From: Trichopria drosophilae
Taxonomy: Eukaryota; Arthropoda; Insecta; Hymenoptera; Diapriidae
Assembly (NCBI GenBank): GCA_030407085.1
Contig: CM059587.1
Location: 30,043,001 to 30,107,000, forward strand
Length of the DNA: 64,000 nt
Direction of reading: 5' to 3'
Numbering within the stretch: position 1 is the first letter of the stretch; the number at the start of each line of letters is the position of its first letter. Shown in pieces: positions 12,522 to 24,900 of the stretch. The position numbers were made by a program, and so were the translations under genes. The notes below the pieces were generated by a model. It was not told the origin of the DNA. It searched no databases and saw only the letters and a list, made by a program, of their open reading frames with translations.

Positions 12522-14070
12522 ATGACGGACGTTGAAGCTTCCAGCTTTTGCTATCGCGCGAAAGCCTGTACAAAAATGCACGTCGGCAATGATGACCGGC
12601 GACAGGGCCTTGAGGCCCGTCGCGTAAGACGATTCGGTCCTTAAGGCCCAAAGAGGCGATCGACGCTTATGGATCGATACTCGAGGTTCTTTTTCGAAAG
12701 TACGAAACGTTTCGCATTATGTTGAGTTTATTCAGACACGTGCAATGCCCCACCCTTCTCCCCCCATACATATGTATATATATAATCATATATAACTTAG
12801 AAGATTTTATGTATTTGTGTCATCGATTTACTTGGACCGTATCATGCATTATTTTTATAGAGCAGAAAGAAAGAAAAACCAAGCGTTTCGATATTACGAA
12901 AAACTAGATATGACATTAGGTATCTAATCGCGGTATGACACCCGAAAGTGTCCGCCGTTTATCATTGTATTTGTATAAAAAGAAAATGAAAAATGACAAC
13001 TCAGTGGTTGAATGCCGCACGATCGATTTCGCGAGAAAACGATACATTGCATAAAATGAATTGCACGTTCGCGGGAGGTCGACACCCGTTAAACAGCGCC
13101 TGATAAAAAAAAAAAGAAAGCTCCGACTTCTGGAACGACGGTGTCAGGCGCAGCCGGTTTTCGAGCTTATATTTTTTAAGGATAACATTGAATAGCGAGT
13201 AATTTAAGGTGGCTATTATATAGATATGTTATATTGTATTTTATTACGGACTCTAACGACTGTTCGCCGCGCGCGACGAGAATTGCACTGACACTGCTGC
13301 GCAGGTGGGAGTTTCGATCGGTCCGCATCAGCGGTGTGCGAAGTTGTGATAAGTGTAAACATAACAAAACAAAAAAAATAAATAAAAAAGAAAAGGAGAA
13401 AGAAGCAACGCGAAAGAAACAGACGTTTCTTATAAAACAAGCGACTTGGCTTTCTCCGATCGCGATGCGATTTTTGTGCAATTTTGACGAGGAGGAAGAC
13501 CCACCACAGTAACGACTTCGTTTCGGTCTTAAGCACGGCTCAATTTTTAAGGAACGCCATCGAGACGAAATTTTGTATATATGTACGAGGAAATTCAATA
13601 TTCGCTGAGTTTTTTTTTGCCATCATGATGTTATTTTTATTTTTTTTCAAATGTCTCTCTTTTATCCCCGAGTGTCCCTTGTTTCGAGGACACTGTGTAC
13701 AGATCCCCTGCTCTTTCTATTGGGCGTATGAGTTTTTTTTTTCGGCGAAGAAGTTATTTATTTCGCGTAGGCGCGCGAGTTTCGACTTGTTAAGTTTCGT
13801 TTTGTTTTTTTTTTTTAACTTTTTTTATAGATGCACACTCACGACTCCAGGATTTTCGTGCATGCCATACGTGGGAAAGCGCTTGCCATTTTATCGACGC
13901 ACAAAGTGCTGGAGAGTCGTTTGTTGGGTTTGCGCGTCGACGACGATACGAAGTATATATGAAAATATATATGATTATAAATATGTACGACAGTGCGCTT
14001 GAAGGGCCTTACTTTAGAGTTTATTGTAACAAGTGAAATATACGACATTTGTACTTGAGTAAATTTCTTG
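12522..14070 (+). other. Probable 3' UTR of the cytokine receptor
   Basis: Sequence after the TGA at 12519-12521 lacks sustained coding frames. It is richer in CpG and mixed composition than the introns, as expected of a UTR. Possible poly(A) signals (AATAAA) lie near 13377-13386 in an A-rich tract. Length is inferred from composition only. Confidence 0.4.
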
Positions 14071-14180
14071 TGTTTTTCTTCTTTTCCACAGTGGTGTTGT
14101 TGTTGTGGTCGACGTTAAAGTTGAGTTCATCATTTTGCTGAACTCCGCATTCTACTTGGTTGAATAATCCATTCATATCC
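14021..14180 (-). CDS. Small uncharacterised ORF, 53 codons
   Basis: This is an ATG-initiated frame on the minus strand. Its start context (ACC before ATG) is good for an animal gene. It begins MDMNGLFNQVECGVQQND and continues through an Asn-rich stretch to TAA. I recognise no domain. On the other strand the same DNA contains a good-looking acceptor (TTCTTCTTTTCCACAG), so the frame may be fortuitous. Confidence 0.2.
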
Positions 14181-14682
14181 ATGGTAATACGTAAAACTAA
14201 CCAAAATACACGTGAGATGATAAATTTAGTTGATTTATTGCTTGATATCATCTTTACATATACGTGTAGTACGACATTTTTCAATTGTTCCATTGCGTAC
14301 TTAATAAAAATTAATTTTTTGAGTTATAAATAAAAATACTTTGCTGCAATCAAGTTGATGCTTGCACAGCTTTGTTGATGTTTCAGGTTTGTCAAACATG
14401 TGTCTCTCATAGAAGACGAGAAAGACTTATCGATTTCAAACGTCAACAAAATGTCGCTACAAAATTGGCATTGTACAATTTAAAGACTATCAAAAGTAGT
14501 AAAATACAATTTCATTTAAAATTCGAGCTGATCCCCTTCTCAATATATCGACAAAAACTTTAATTGTCAATATTACAATTCTGAAGTTTTTATTATATGG
14601 GCATATTTATATGTGTATTCATGATCTTTATCTTTGTTATATATTTACTGTCTATACACACGTATAGGTACCATAATAGAAA

Positions 14683-15195
14683 ATGAAAGAAAAGGACCAC
14701 GCTATGGTCATCGAAAAGTGCGTTGTACCGGAATTGCATTTGTTAGAAGGTTTTGTTAATCACCTTTTTTGGAAAGGGCTGGTTCCAGTACTCGGACGCG
14801 AAACATCTCTTATATGGCCTAAGAAGCTAAAAGTGGTACCAAGGTGAACTTTTTGAGGGTAACGTTATAGAAAACTTTTACAAAACGTGGATAAACTCTA
14901 TGACAAAGAAATTGTTCACAGTAACGCTACAAAGTTACGACTTGAGCCTTTTGTTGGATCTTTAAAAATCATGAACGACATTGTTCACAGTGGTTTTTCG
15001 ATGAAAAGAAACAAAACTATTTCAGATATTGAGAAAAGGATTGGAGAATTGAATAAAGCCTTTGATACAACTGATGTATCGGAATCATTAAAAATACATA
15101 TCATTTTCAATCACCTTCTTCAGTGTTTGGAATGTCCCGATGAGAAAGAAGACTTTGGTTTCCATTCATCACGAATTTTTAATCTATTGGAATAG
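14683..15195 (+). pseudogene. Decayed C-terminal part of an unnamed transposon-like protein family
   Basis: Three frames line up end to end with a protein type I recall from hydra, aphid and other repeat-rich genomes; it has no accepted function. 14683-14847 gives VIEKCVVPELHLLEGFVNHL, the family's CP-x-PELH-x-L-x-G-x-VNHLF block. Around 14853-14898 a second frame gives FEGNVIENFYK. 14887-15195 gives VDKLYDKEIVH onward to a K-x-H-x-x-F-x-HL block. Stops and frame shifts between the blocks show it is dead. The Cys-rich N-terminal half of what looks like the same family lies at 42459-42837. The family assignment is from memory. Confidence 0.5.
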
Positions 15196-16341
15196 ATACA
15201 AAATGAATTCAATGGAGGACCCTTCATACGTTTTTCCATCGCGAAAGGCTGAACTGAAATTTTCGTCAAGGTTGTAATAATGTTATAGAGTGTATGTACA
15301 TAAGCTGTAAATATATAATAAAACTAAATATTATCAATAAACATATAAGTATACGCATGTAATAAAAAATTCTGAAAGTTAATATTGAAAATTAACGTTT
15401 TTGTCGATATCTTGAGAAAGCGCACGGATTTTAAATGAAATTGCATTTTCCAATGTCCTTTAAAGGATACGACGTCAATTTTGAAGCGACATTTTGATAA
15501 CACTTGAATTCGTACAGGAGGGATGTGACCAAAGATATGTTTTATTGATTGAATCCAAGATTTAAAAAAATACTCTCTTAATTCAGTATTTGACTCAATT
15601 ATGTTGTATTATTCGTTAAAAAAAGAACACATTCCGCTTTGGTAAAAGTCGGTGCCTTGGCATTGAACTCTGCCGCTGATTGCGCCATATGGATCAAATA
15701 ATCATCATTTTTTATCGGCCCATCATAACGGCTGTCTAGAAACAGTTGTAAAGTATTGCCAATTTTTGTTATGCCTGCCTTGAATAATATATCATTTGGT
15801 ACATGTCAAATTTAACGTTACAAGTAAAAAATCAAAAGTTTTAAAATTAACCCTTTGAAGCGTACATTTTTCTTTATGCGAAAAATAGCTCAAATTTGTT
15901 ATACTCGGGTGTTTTCGGGGTCGCTGATTACGAATCTAACTGCAGATTTTGAAAATTGAAAATGACGTATCCAATATGGCCGACCAAAATGTAAAAAATA
16001 CTTGCTCGAAATACAACTGTGTATTGGGGGCTTTGGGGGCCTCTGTGACGAACGTGGCCTTAGATTTTTCAATGCTTTATTAAAAAACTGATTGGCACAC
16101 AATTTTTCTTATTTCTTATAAGTGTAGAAACATACTGAAACAAGTGCGGTAAGGTGTTTTGTTCGCCATTTTTGACATGTAGAATTCAAAAATAATGCGA
16201 AAGTTGTGAACAAATTGATCATTACATGATTTCTCTTGGGGTATCTGAATGTATTGATTATCTTCGTAAAATTGCAAAAAAACGCAAACTTTTTAAAATC
16301 TCGACATTTTAGCCTCCATTTTGGATCCGACACTTTCTTAA
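15196..16341. repeat. Repeat-rich spacer with a module copy
   Basis: There is no coding signal. A copy of the GCTGATTACGAATC module lies at about 15905-16000 (TTTTCGGGGTCGCTGATTAC, then GAAAATTGAAAATGACG and AATATGGCCGACC). A possible TTAA-type end, TTAACCCTTTGAAGCG, starts at 15847; no convincing partner was found. Confidence 0.45.
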
Positions 16342-17589
16342 CCCATGAAGTACCAAATGTCGTCAATTTTCAATGAATTTTTTTCCGTTTTTTTTTCATA
16401 CTACAACTAAGAAAAAAATATCCATACACCATATCCGACGTAAATTACCACAGAATTTGTCTAAAGTCAATGCTTAAACAGTTATAAACGATTTTTCGCA
16501 AAAAAATGAGTTATTTTTTATTGAAAAAAATGTTAGATCGGAAATTTTTATAAGCATCCGACCCTACAAAGGAAAGTGTTTTCGAGGTCAATATTTTAAA
16601 ATGTACGTGGTATAATTTTGGAAATAAAGGTGAAAGTATTCAAAATGGCTGCTTAGACATGAAAAAATCGTTAAAAAGTTCAGGAATTTGAAAAAAATGT
16701 TGCTGAACAAAAAGTTCTTAGAATAAAAATCTTTAAAGTGGTTCACGAGTTTTTTCGGGTCGCTGACTCCAAATTTGAAGTTAGTTTTAAAAAAATCAAA
16801 ACGAAGGATCCAAACGTATTACCAGAAGTAAACGAAGTCAATTCATTCTGGGTACTTGGTGTTTTTGGGGTCGCTGATATCGGGTTGATCCGCCATTTTG
16901 AATTTTTGAAAACTAACATCAGATTTGGACTCAACGACCCCCCAAAAACCGCCGGGTTCTAAGTTTAAAGTGATTTCATTCGGCTCAATCGATTGAATCT
17001 TGAATTTCAAAAAGCTAATAATGAATTCGGAATCAACGACTCAGAAATATAAAAGTAATGAAAGCTCCCAAAATCGGGGAATGTTTAATAATTTGCGTCC
17101 GCTATTTTGGGTCTAAAAAAACTAACAATAGATACGTAATCAGCAACTCCAAAAAAACCCGAGTAATGAGTTTTGTTAAACTACAATTACTTTCGTGTAC
17201 GATGGTGAGTAATTTTGAAAAACGCACACATATTTCGTCGTATCGACCGTCATTTCGTTAATAAGGCAAAAAAAAATCAAGTATGATCGATTCCTTTAGT
17301 GGACACATCGTATGCACCTTTATGACTTATTTTAAGTCGATACAAATGCGTTTTGATAACAAATTTTAGGAGAAACGAAAAAAATAAGTCTAAAAATCAT
17401 GATTTTTACATATTTTTGCTAAAAAATATTGGAAAATACAAATTTTTGAACATTTTCTCATCACCATTCGAAAGAGCGACCTTGAAACAACAAAATTCAT
17501 GTACTTTCGATTCTTTTCCTTATATGTTTCATGGGAAAAATAAATGCTGAACTCGAGGTAAAATTCCAGTGCATTCGGCGATTAATGAG
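16342..17589. mobile_element. Possible TTAA-flanked non-autonomous element with module copies
   Basis: TTAA at 16338 precedes CCCATGAAGTACC. The candidate right end reads GGCGATTAATGAG followed by TTAA at 17590. The ends match only partly, so the boundaries are tentative. Inside lie module copies at about 16740-16830 and 16855-16960 and more diverged pieces to about 17170, in both orientations. Confidence 0.3.
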
Positions 17590-17712
17590 TTAAAGTGGGA
17601 AGATTACCAACTAATAATAACGTGTAACGTAATAAAATTAATTTTTTTTTGTACGGTGTAGTTCATGAAAAGGATAAGTCACTATTTCTGCAGTAAAACC
17701 TTTACAGTTTAA

Positions 17713-19435
17713 CCCATTACCGCCCAAAGGACAATTCTTCTTCTTGCTTCAATTTCAATCGAGTATTCCGTATTCTAATAAAATTTAGAGGTACATATCC
17801 TACTGTTTTCGAGGTCGCTCTTCAAGATTTCGAGGTCAAAATTGAGTTTCAACCATCAGGAATTCCAATATGGCGCCGAATTTGAAAAAATTGTCCAAAA
17901 AATTTGGAAATATTTATTCTTACCAATTTTTTTCGAGCCATTAGAATATTAGCATTCTATTGAAACTCTGAACAACGGTGAATAAAATACATAAATTGTA
18001 AGAAAAAATGTTTTTGTCACACTTGCACAAAACTGCCACCTTCCGTGCAGGTTAAGCGAACGGAAAGTTGCCATTTATGACCGAGGACGCAACTGCGCAT
18101 GCGCACGGGCGTTTTTCAATTTTTACCGCCCGCTGTTCTCTCATTACAGCCCACCACTCGTTACCGCCGGCCAGTAAGGTGGCATTTTTGACGACAAGTG
18201 TGACAAAAAGTATCGTGTGTACCACGGGCGGAAATGCATTACACGCTCGGGCGATGCTGAATCCCTCGTAATACACGCCTTTCCGCCCTAGATACACAAT
18301 ATACTATATACACCATGGTATTATACCATGATATACACTACATCATTTTAACGACCTGAAAATAGCCGCAACATTGTCAATAGACAATTTCAAAGAAATT
18401 TTCTGGACGCTCTAACTCCAAAACTACGAGCTTCATTAAAAAAAATCCTAAGAATTGAAAGTTCTTAGAATTTATCGATAAATATCCTCCAATTTTTTTT
18501 AGATTTTTTCGTATGAAATTTGTTTTTTTTTTAATATTTGTCCAAATTGTAATTTATTTACGAAAAATTAAGAACGAAATTTACTGCATTCCAGGATGAA
18601 TTCTAAGAATTTTTTGTTCTTTGTAATTTTTTCCAAATACAGTTTTCGAGAACAAAAAATCCTAAGCTGTAATATTTAAAATTCTTAGAATTCATGAGAG
18701 AATAGACTCATTTTTTTTTCAGAAATTTTGGAAAGTAAATTACAATTTTGAAAAAATTAAAAAAAATTCCGTGATATTTCTCTATGAATTCTAAGAACTT
18801 TCAATTCTTACAATTTTAACAAAAAAAAAATCGTACTTTTTGAGTTAGAGGGTCCAGAAAATTTAAATAGTATATTTCGATACAAGTGGAGAAAATATTT
18901 TTCTACGAATATGAGGGTTGCAGGTCGAGCCGAAGACGAGGTCCGCATTCAGATTCGTTGAAAAAACATTTTCGCACATGTGCCGAACGATATTTTTCGA
19001 CGTGAGCGTACGGAAAATGCGTCCAGAAAATATCAAAATTTTGGCAAATAGCATTTTCCGCACTCGGTGTCGAAAAGAAATTTTCATTGTTGCGGCCATT
19101 TCGAGGTCGTTAAAATGATGTTGGGTATAATAGTAACACTTTTCTTAAAATTGAAGTATTTTATTCACCTTTGTTCAGAGTTTTAATAGAATCCCAATAT
19201 TCTGAGGCTCGAAAAAAAAGTAAGGTAAGAATAAATATTTCTCAATTTTGTGGACATTTTCTTCAAATTCGGCGCCATATTGGAATTCCTAATGACTGAA
19301 ACTCAATTTTGACCTTGGAATCTTGAGGAGCGATCTAGAAAACAGTAGGATATGTACTTTTCAATTGTTTGATTATGGTACGAAATTCTCGATTGAAATT
19401 GAAGGAAGAAAAAGTGTCCTTTGAGCGTTAATAGG
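17713..19435. mobile_element. Large foldback element, TTAA target site, piggyBac-like ends
   Basis: TTAA at 17709-17712 is followed by CCCATTACCGCCCAAAGGAC. The right end, read on the minus strand, is CCTATTAACGCTCAAAGGAC, next to TTAA at 19436-19439. The arms stay complementary for about 280 bp, and further inward near 18390-18470 against 18790-18870. Arm landmarks are ATATCCTACTGTTTTC and CAATATGGCGCCGAATTTG, both repeated inverted. It codes for nothing I can see. The 4-bp TTAA site with CCC/GGG-type ends is characteristic of piggyBac-superfamily elements. Confidence 0.75.
18013..18213. mobile_element. GC-rich nested inverted-repeat element inside the foldback
   Basis: TTTTTGTCACACTTG at 18011 is mirrored by CAAGTGTGACAAAAA ending near 18211, with CTGCCACCTT against AAGGTGGCAT just inside. 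The interval is CpG-rich (GCATGCGCACGGGCG) in contrast to the AT-rich host element, suggesting a separate later insertion. Confidence 0.5.
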
Positions 19436-19439
19436 TTAA

Positions 19440-20560
19440 TTGAAAATCATAAAAATGAAAATTCCCATTTCTTCCTTCTCTTTGAGCGATACAGGTATAC
19501 AAAGAAAAAAGTCTTAATTCCCTCAATGAAATCTTCTGTTTATTATCTTCGACAACGTGCCACGGTATCGCTGTTTAGAACGGACGTACATTAACGCTTC
19601 CGCATCTATATCGAAACATCCAGAATATGACATTACATTGAAGTATTCAAAGAAATATATTTCGATTATGAATCATCGCGATCGCAAGATACAACTAAAC
19701 TTATGTTTTACCAAATAATCTCTAAGATTAAGAAAGTTAAAGTACCAATGGTCACCTGGCGGCAAAACCCTGCGTTATTTGCAAAAACATGTTTAGCTGT
19801 CACTTTCCGATTGTAGATTCGTTTGTCGCAAGGTTGATTAATGCAGTTTTCGTATTTCGCATAGCAATTTGATAACCAAGGTAATGTTTCCGAGAAGCTG
19901 AGCATCATTGCTATAAATGACATACAAAGTTATTTACAAATTCCTTTTTATGTATAAAATGCGCACACAGAAACTTGGTAGAGACCGGCTGAGACGCGGA
20001 AAAAATGCCAGCGACGAATTATTATCGTTTCAAAATTAATCTTCGCAAAACTTGGAAACTGTATAAATAAAAAGCTGATACAAAAACCGAAGGCGCTATT
20101 GTTCGAAAAATCATCCAGTACATTCAAAACTCGTGGACACTTTCTTGACACGACGGAGTATACGGAAGCAATGTCATTTGCCCGAAACTACTTAGCGATT
20201 TGACATTCTTCCTTAGCACCTACATGCAGCAACATTGAGAAGATAACCTTCAAAACTCAATCGATACAATTTTTAACATACGTGTATAGATAAACCTAAC
20301 GTCGCTCTCGAAATTTCCGCCCGCACTCGAATAAACACCTACAAATTGTAAGAATTATAAAAAAAGGCAAACCAGAGACAGAAAGAGAGAGAGAGAGAGA
20401 GATAGAGAGAGAGACAGACAGAAACCGAGAACGTCCGTGACATGAATTAGTAATTTGATTACTACGGGGTGAATTGATGTCCTCTTAAGAAATCGCAACG
20501 ACTAAATATTTTGTTTTACGGTGAACACGAAAGAAACGTATAGCAGCAACGCGTTTCTGT
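19440..20560. other. Spacer between the convergent genes, no gene seen
   Basis: Unique-looking AT-rich DNA, possibly including the distal 3' UTR of the MAST gene. No sustained frame with splice sites was found on either strand. Confidence 0.4.
20375..20425 (+). repeat. (GA)n microsatellite
   Basis: Interrupted GA/GACA simple repeat, with runs such as AGAGAGAGAGAGAGA and GAGACAGACAG. Confidence 0.85.
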
Positions 20561-21929
20561 TAAGTCTATTGAAATCCATTTATTTGTGTATATGAATTGT
20601 GCCTCGCTCGCTCGCGAATTAAAGGAAAATGAATATGCGGCGGAAGAAGTTGACTTTCCTTATTGGCACAGTAGGATTGACAGATGTACATATATCGGAA
20701 CGAAGGAAGAAAATTACATAGAAGAAAAAACGAAACGAGACGCCGGCCATTGAGATCACGAAAAGTCGACGTCACTCGCGATATTTACAAAAAAACGACT
20801 TTCGGCGTTCGGTTCCACACGCGAAAAACACTTACACGGAGACAAAAAGAACGATTTTCCCATTTATTGGTCGATGATGCGAATAATTGTTCGTGTACTT
20901 ATTTTCAATTACAACTCGTTCTAAACATGCGAACATTTCTTTTTTTTTTTTAATAGAAAACATTCAGTCGATATGTACGTGTGCTTACGCAACTAAATAA
21001 ACGTTAGAGAAACAAAACAAAATAATTTGTAACTTCGTTGAAAAACTACCAGGTGGTGTTTACCAAAGTTCGAAATTCTCATATGTATTATATATGCGCT
21101 TTAAAAGTGTGATTAGGAAACCTGAATGATAAAGCCGTGTTTCTTCGATGGAATTTCTTTGAAAAAATCCGAGACAAGCTTTTAAAAACACAAAGTTAAG
21201 TTTCTAATTCTTCTCATCTTGATTGAGAGTTAAAACTTAATTACATGAATGTTTTCATGGCCTTTGTTTCAAAAAGATCGTAACGATCGTGGAGATTTTT
21301 GTTTCCCTTTTTTAAACATTTTTATCACTAAAATTTGAATAAATTTCAACGTAAAATTGAAAAGATATAACAATATTGACCTAGTTTTTAAAGTGACCAT
21401 ATAAGAGTATAAGAATTTACGGAGTGTTTTAGAATTTAATTGTTTGGTACATCACCCAAACAAAGATATATTTGTCCTGGTAATTTCCGCCGCGAAGTAA
21501 GTAGCGACATAACTTTATAGATACTTAAAAATACGTACATACACTCGTGAATACATAAATAAACAAAACGATTAAGTACAGACAGTGCCGGCACGGAGCT
21601 CGCCAAAGGAATTTCGTAATCAAAGAAAAAAAAAAAAAAAATACTGTTTCGAAACATACACAATTTTTGATTAATATTATTAAAGTCAAGTTTTAGACGA
21701 GTTAAGACACAAGTGTATCAATTCCCAGTTCTTATAGGCGAACTCTAAAAATGACTGAAAAGATTTTACTAACAAAAACGGCACTAAAGAATGTAAGAAC
21801 TTTATTCGCATCACCGTTCGACAGGGTACACCTGCGAAGATTAATGATTACGCAGCTCGCGAGGATACCTCTGGTTTTATTAGATAAAACCGAGCTGCGA
21901 TAACAATGTAAATGAGACCCCCCGCGAAA
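20561..21929 (-). other. Probable 3' UTR of the MAST kinase gene
   Basis: This follows the MAST stop at 21930-21932 in the direction of transcription. TTTATT on the + strand near 20578 and 20864 would read AATAAA on the transcript and could mark poly(A) sites. The extent is inferred. Confidence 0.35.
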
Positions 21930-24900
21930 TCACTTGTTCTTCTTGTTTTCAGAATCGCCGTCGGTTTTATATTTTTTTAATACTTTCTTCGGCTCGGGAC
22001 TCTCCAAAGTCTTTTCCGACAGAGGAGTTTGTGGCGCCTCTTCTGGCGGCGTCTGGGGTGACAGCAAGGAACTTTCGGCGTCACTCTTGCCGCCCGTAGG
22101 AGAGTCCTTCTCCTCGGCGATCCGCGGCAGCTGGGAGCCACTGCAGGAGTTGGTCAGGCTAACGTTCGCCAGGTTAATCGTCAGCACGTGACCCAATTTT
22201 GGATAATCGACAGACGTCTTTTGTTCAATCGTTTTCCGGTCCAGCTTCGAGTCGTTCGAGTCGCTGCTGTCTTCGGCGCTATCTGCGGATGCGGCCGTCG
22301 ACGACGAGCTTTGAGAAAGAGTCGAACGTGGGGTCACCTTCACCGTACTGTTCGCTAACGGCGATATCGACGTCTTGCTCTCCGCCGAACGCGGATGCAA
22401 TCTGTCCGGGCTCAAAGCCCGACGAAGCAATGGCGATCCAGGTTCCGCTGACTTTGGACGTCCATATGTCTTCTTTTGCGAATTTGGCGTCGACAACGAA
22501 GCTCCTGAAAATATCAACGACATTACAATTAGAAATATATATATATTTATTTGGAATTTTTCAAAACAATTATTAAAAAATAGTCTTTTATTATTATCGG
22601 AATCTTCTTGAATCAAAAGAGATTAACCAAAACTATTAGCCCTGTTACAGACAGAATCGATGTTTTATCGACTGCGGTACCCGGCGTAGGTTTTTTCCCA
22701 CAAAGGTGGTTTTCCCTACGCCATTGCACACCCGAATGGGGGTACCTCTCGAAATGAATGAGGCCTGTTAGGTGAATTATGTAAAAGGCCCTTCGAAATG
22801 GTGACGATGTCGATACGATTATTTGTAATTCAAATAGTATAATATCGATGTATAAAATTACGTTGTAGTCTATTTAAATATTCGAGAGTTTGAAAAGTCG
22901 AACTAATATGAGAAAAAGTGACGATCGGTTGATGAGAACGTTCCGGAACGTGGTCGGGAGAGGAAGTTCGCGTCGCGATCGGATCGTCACCGGTTGATCG
23001 CAATAAATTGATACGTTTTTATTCGGCCGATCAAATTGCGCGTTTTATTTACAAGCCCTTCCACCAGTCGTTTACGAGCCCATTAAGGCCCAAGTGAAAT
23101 GGTTTTTCACGTTGAATGTGATTGTTTATTGAATTTCCAAAAATTAATGTGTGCTTTGACAACCTAACCTGTCATTTTCGACGTTTTTATGGTAGCTCTT
23201 TCGAATACCACTGAGAAAAATTCGAAAAAACCGTCATTTAACCGCAATTTTTTAAACAAACACATATATAATAACGAATTTCAATGATATTTTTTTCTTT
23301 ACAAAATCAATCGGAAAAGTGATCCTGATATCTAAGGAAGTTTATGCTCAGAAAATATTTTTTCGGTACTATAGCAGTAAAATCCAATTTTACGGACTAC
23401 TTTTATTCCGTAAAATGCAATTTCACGGATCACATGGAACATGCATCCGCGCTGCCAAACACATAACCCATACGGACTAAATTAGTCTACGAAATCGAAT
23501 TTTTACAACTTTCAGTACCGACAAATAATGGACACAGTAAGATTTGATGGCCTTGTATAAAAGTATACTATTTTGATACCACAGCCGTGAAATTCAATTT
23601 TACGTACAGTTTTTAATCCTTAAAATTGCACTGCGATCGTAATATAAAATCTCATTTTATGGCCTTCTGACCAAAATTACAAATTTGTACGACTGCGAAA
23701 CGGAAGAATAGCGATATCGAATATTTGCTCCGATAGTACCGATAATTACCGTTATTTAAGTTTAGATAAGCAAATATTACAGTTCCACTGCATACTGCAG
23801 AAAACTATTCGCCCTGTTAAGTATACGGCAGTGCCAACAGTTGAGAAAATTTTAAACTATTGAGAGGGATGAGGATCCCTAGTAAATACACGTTCGAAAT
23901 GAACTAAAACAATGAAACGGACGATATTCAGATAAATGGTATGTTGTCTCTCATGTTGTAAATGAGTGAAGGGCAACAATGTTTTCGTACACTATTTTCA
24001 AAAAGAACTATTTTACAAGAACAACAATTAAATGCATAACTGAGGAGAAAATGTGTGATATCCTACTTACAAATAGGAGTATCACTGCATTAATTAAATA
24101 AGTAAAATTTATGAAAATAATTCTGCTAATTTTTGGTTTTGATTTGAATAAAAATCCTATTTAAATCAATTTTTGTAAGATGAAAAGATGCAATAAATTA
24201 AATAAAAAATACGTTTTTGTCCAAACTTTGTAGTTTTTTAAATAAACATCAAAAATGTTATTTTAATTTCATACAAAATTTGAATATTTTTTCACTTTAA
24301 CTCACTGTAGTGAATTCATTTTTACGAATTTGGGAACAGAAATAATACCAAATTGATCGCAAGAATTTGCCGCGTCTAACGCAACAAGAAACACACAAAA
24401 AAATGTTTAAAAAACAAAAAATTATGAATTTTTTCCCGCGATTTTCTGAAAAGCATGTTTTGACATTTCAGCGCTTCATTTAACGGGGAAATTTTAAGCC
24501 ACGAAAAAGTCCTTACGTCCGTACGTCCCGCTTTTTTGTCTCGCGATAACTCGCGAACGGATAAGCGTATTGACATAATTTTTGTTTAAAATACGCGTCT
24601 TGGCATAACTTAGATCTGATTAGATTTTGGCGTAGATCCATCCGTCCGTTACTAAAAAAAATTAGCCCCAATTAAGTTTCTTCGTAGTTTTTTGCATTTA
24701 TTTTGAAAAATACAAATTTTATTAAAAAATGTTTCAAACAAAAAAGATAGAGCATGAAATTCTCTACAAAAAAGGTTGTATGCATTTTCTTCCTAAAGTC
24801 AACGATAATGCGATAAAAACTGGTTTAAAATGCTTATGACTATTGTCTGAAAAAGTATTGAATTTGGTCACCTCGGCAAAAAAATTACCCTATAGTTTTC

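Noticed and set aside
12081..12581. 166-codon frame antisense to the receptor tail
   Set aside because: It overlaps the well-supported last exon. The product is Arg-rich and an artefact of third-position G+C bias; no domain.
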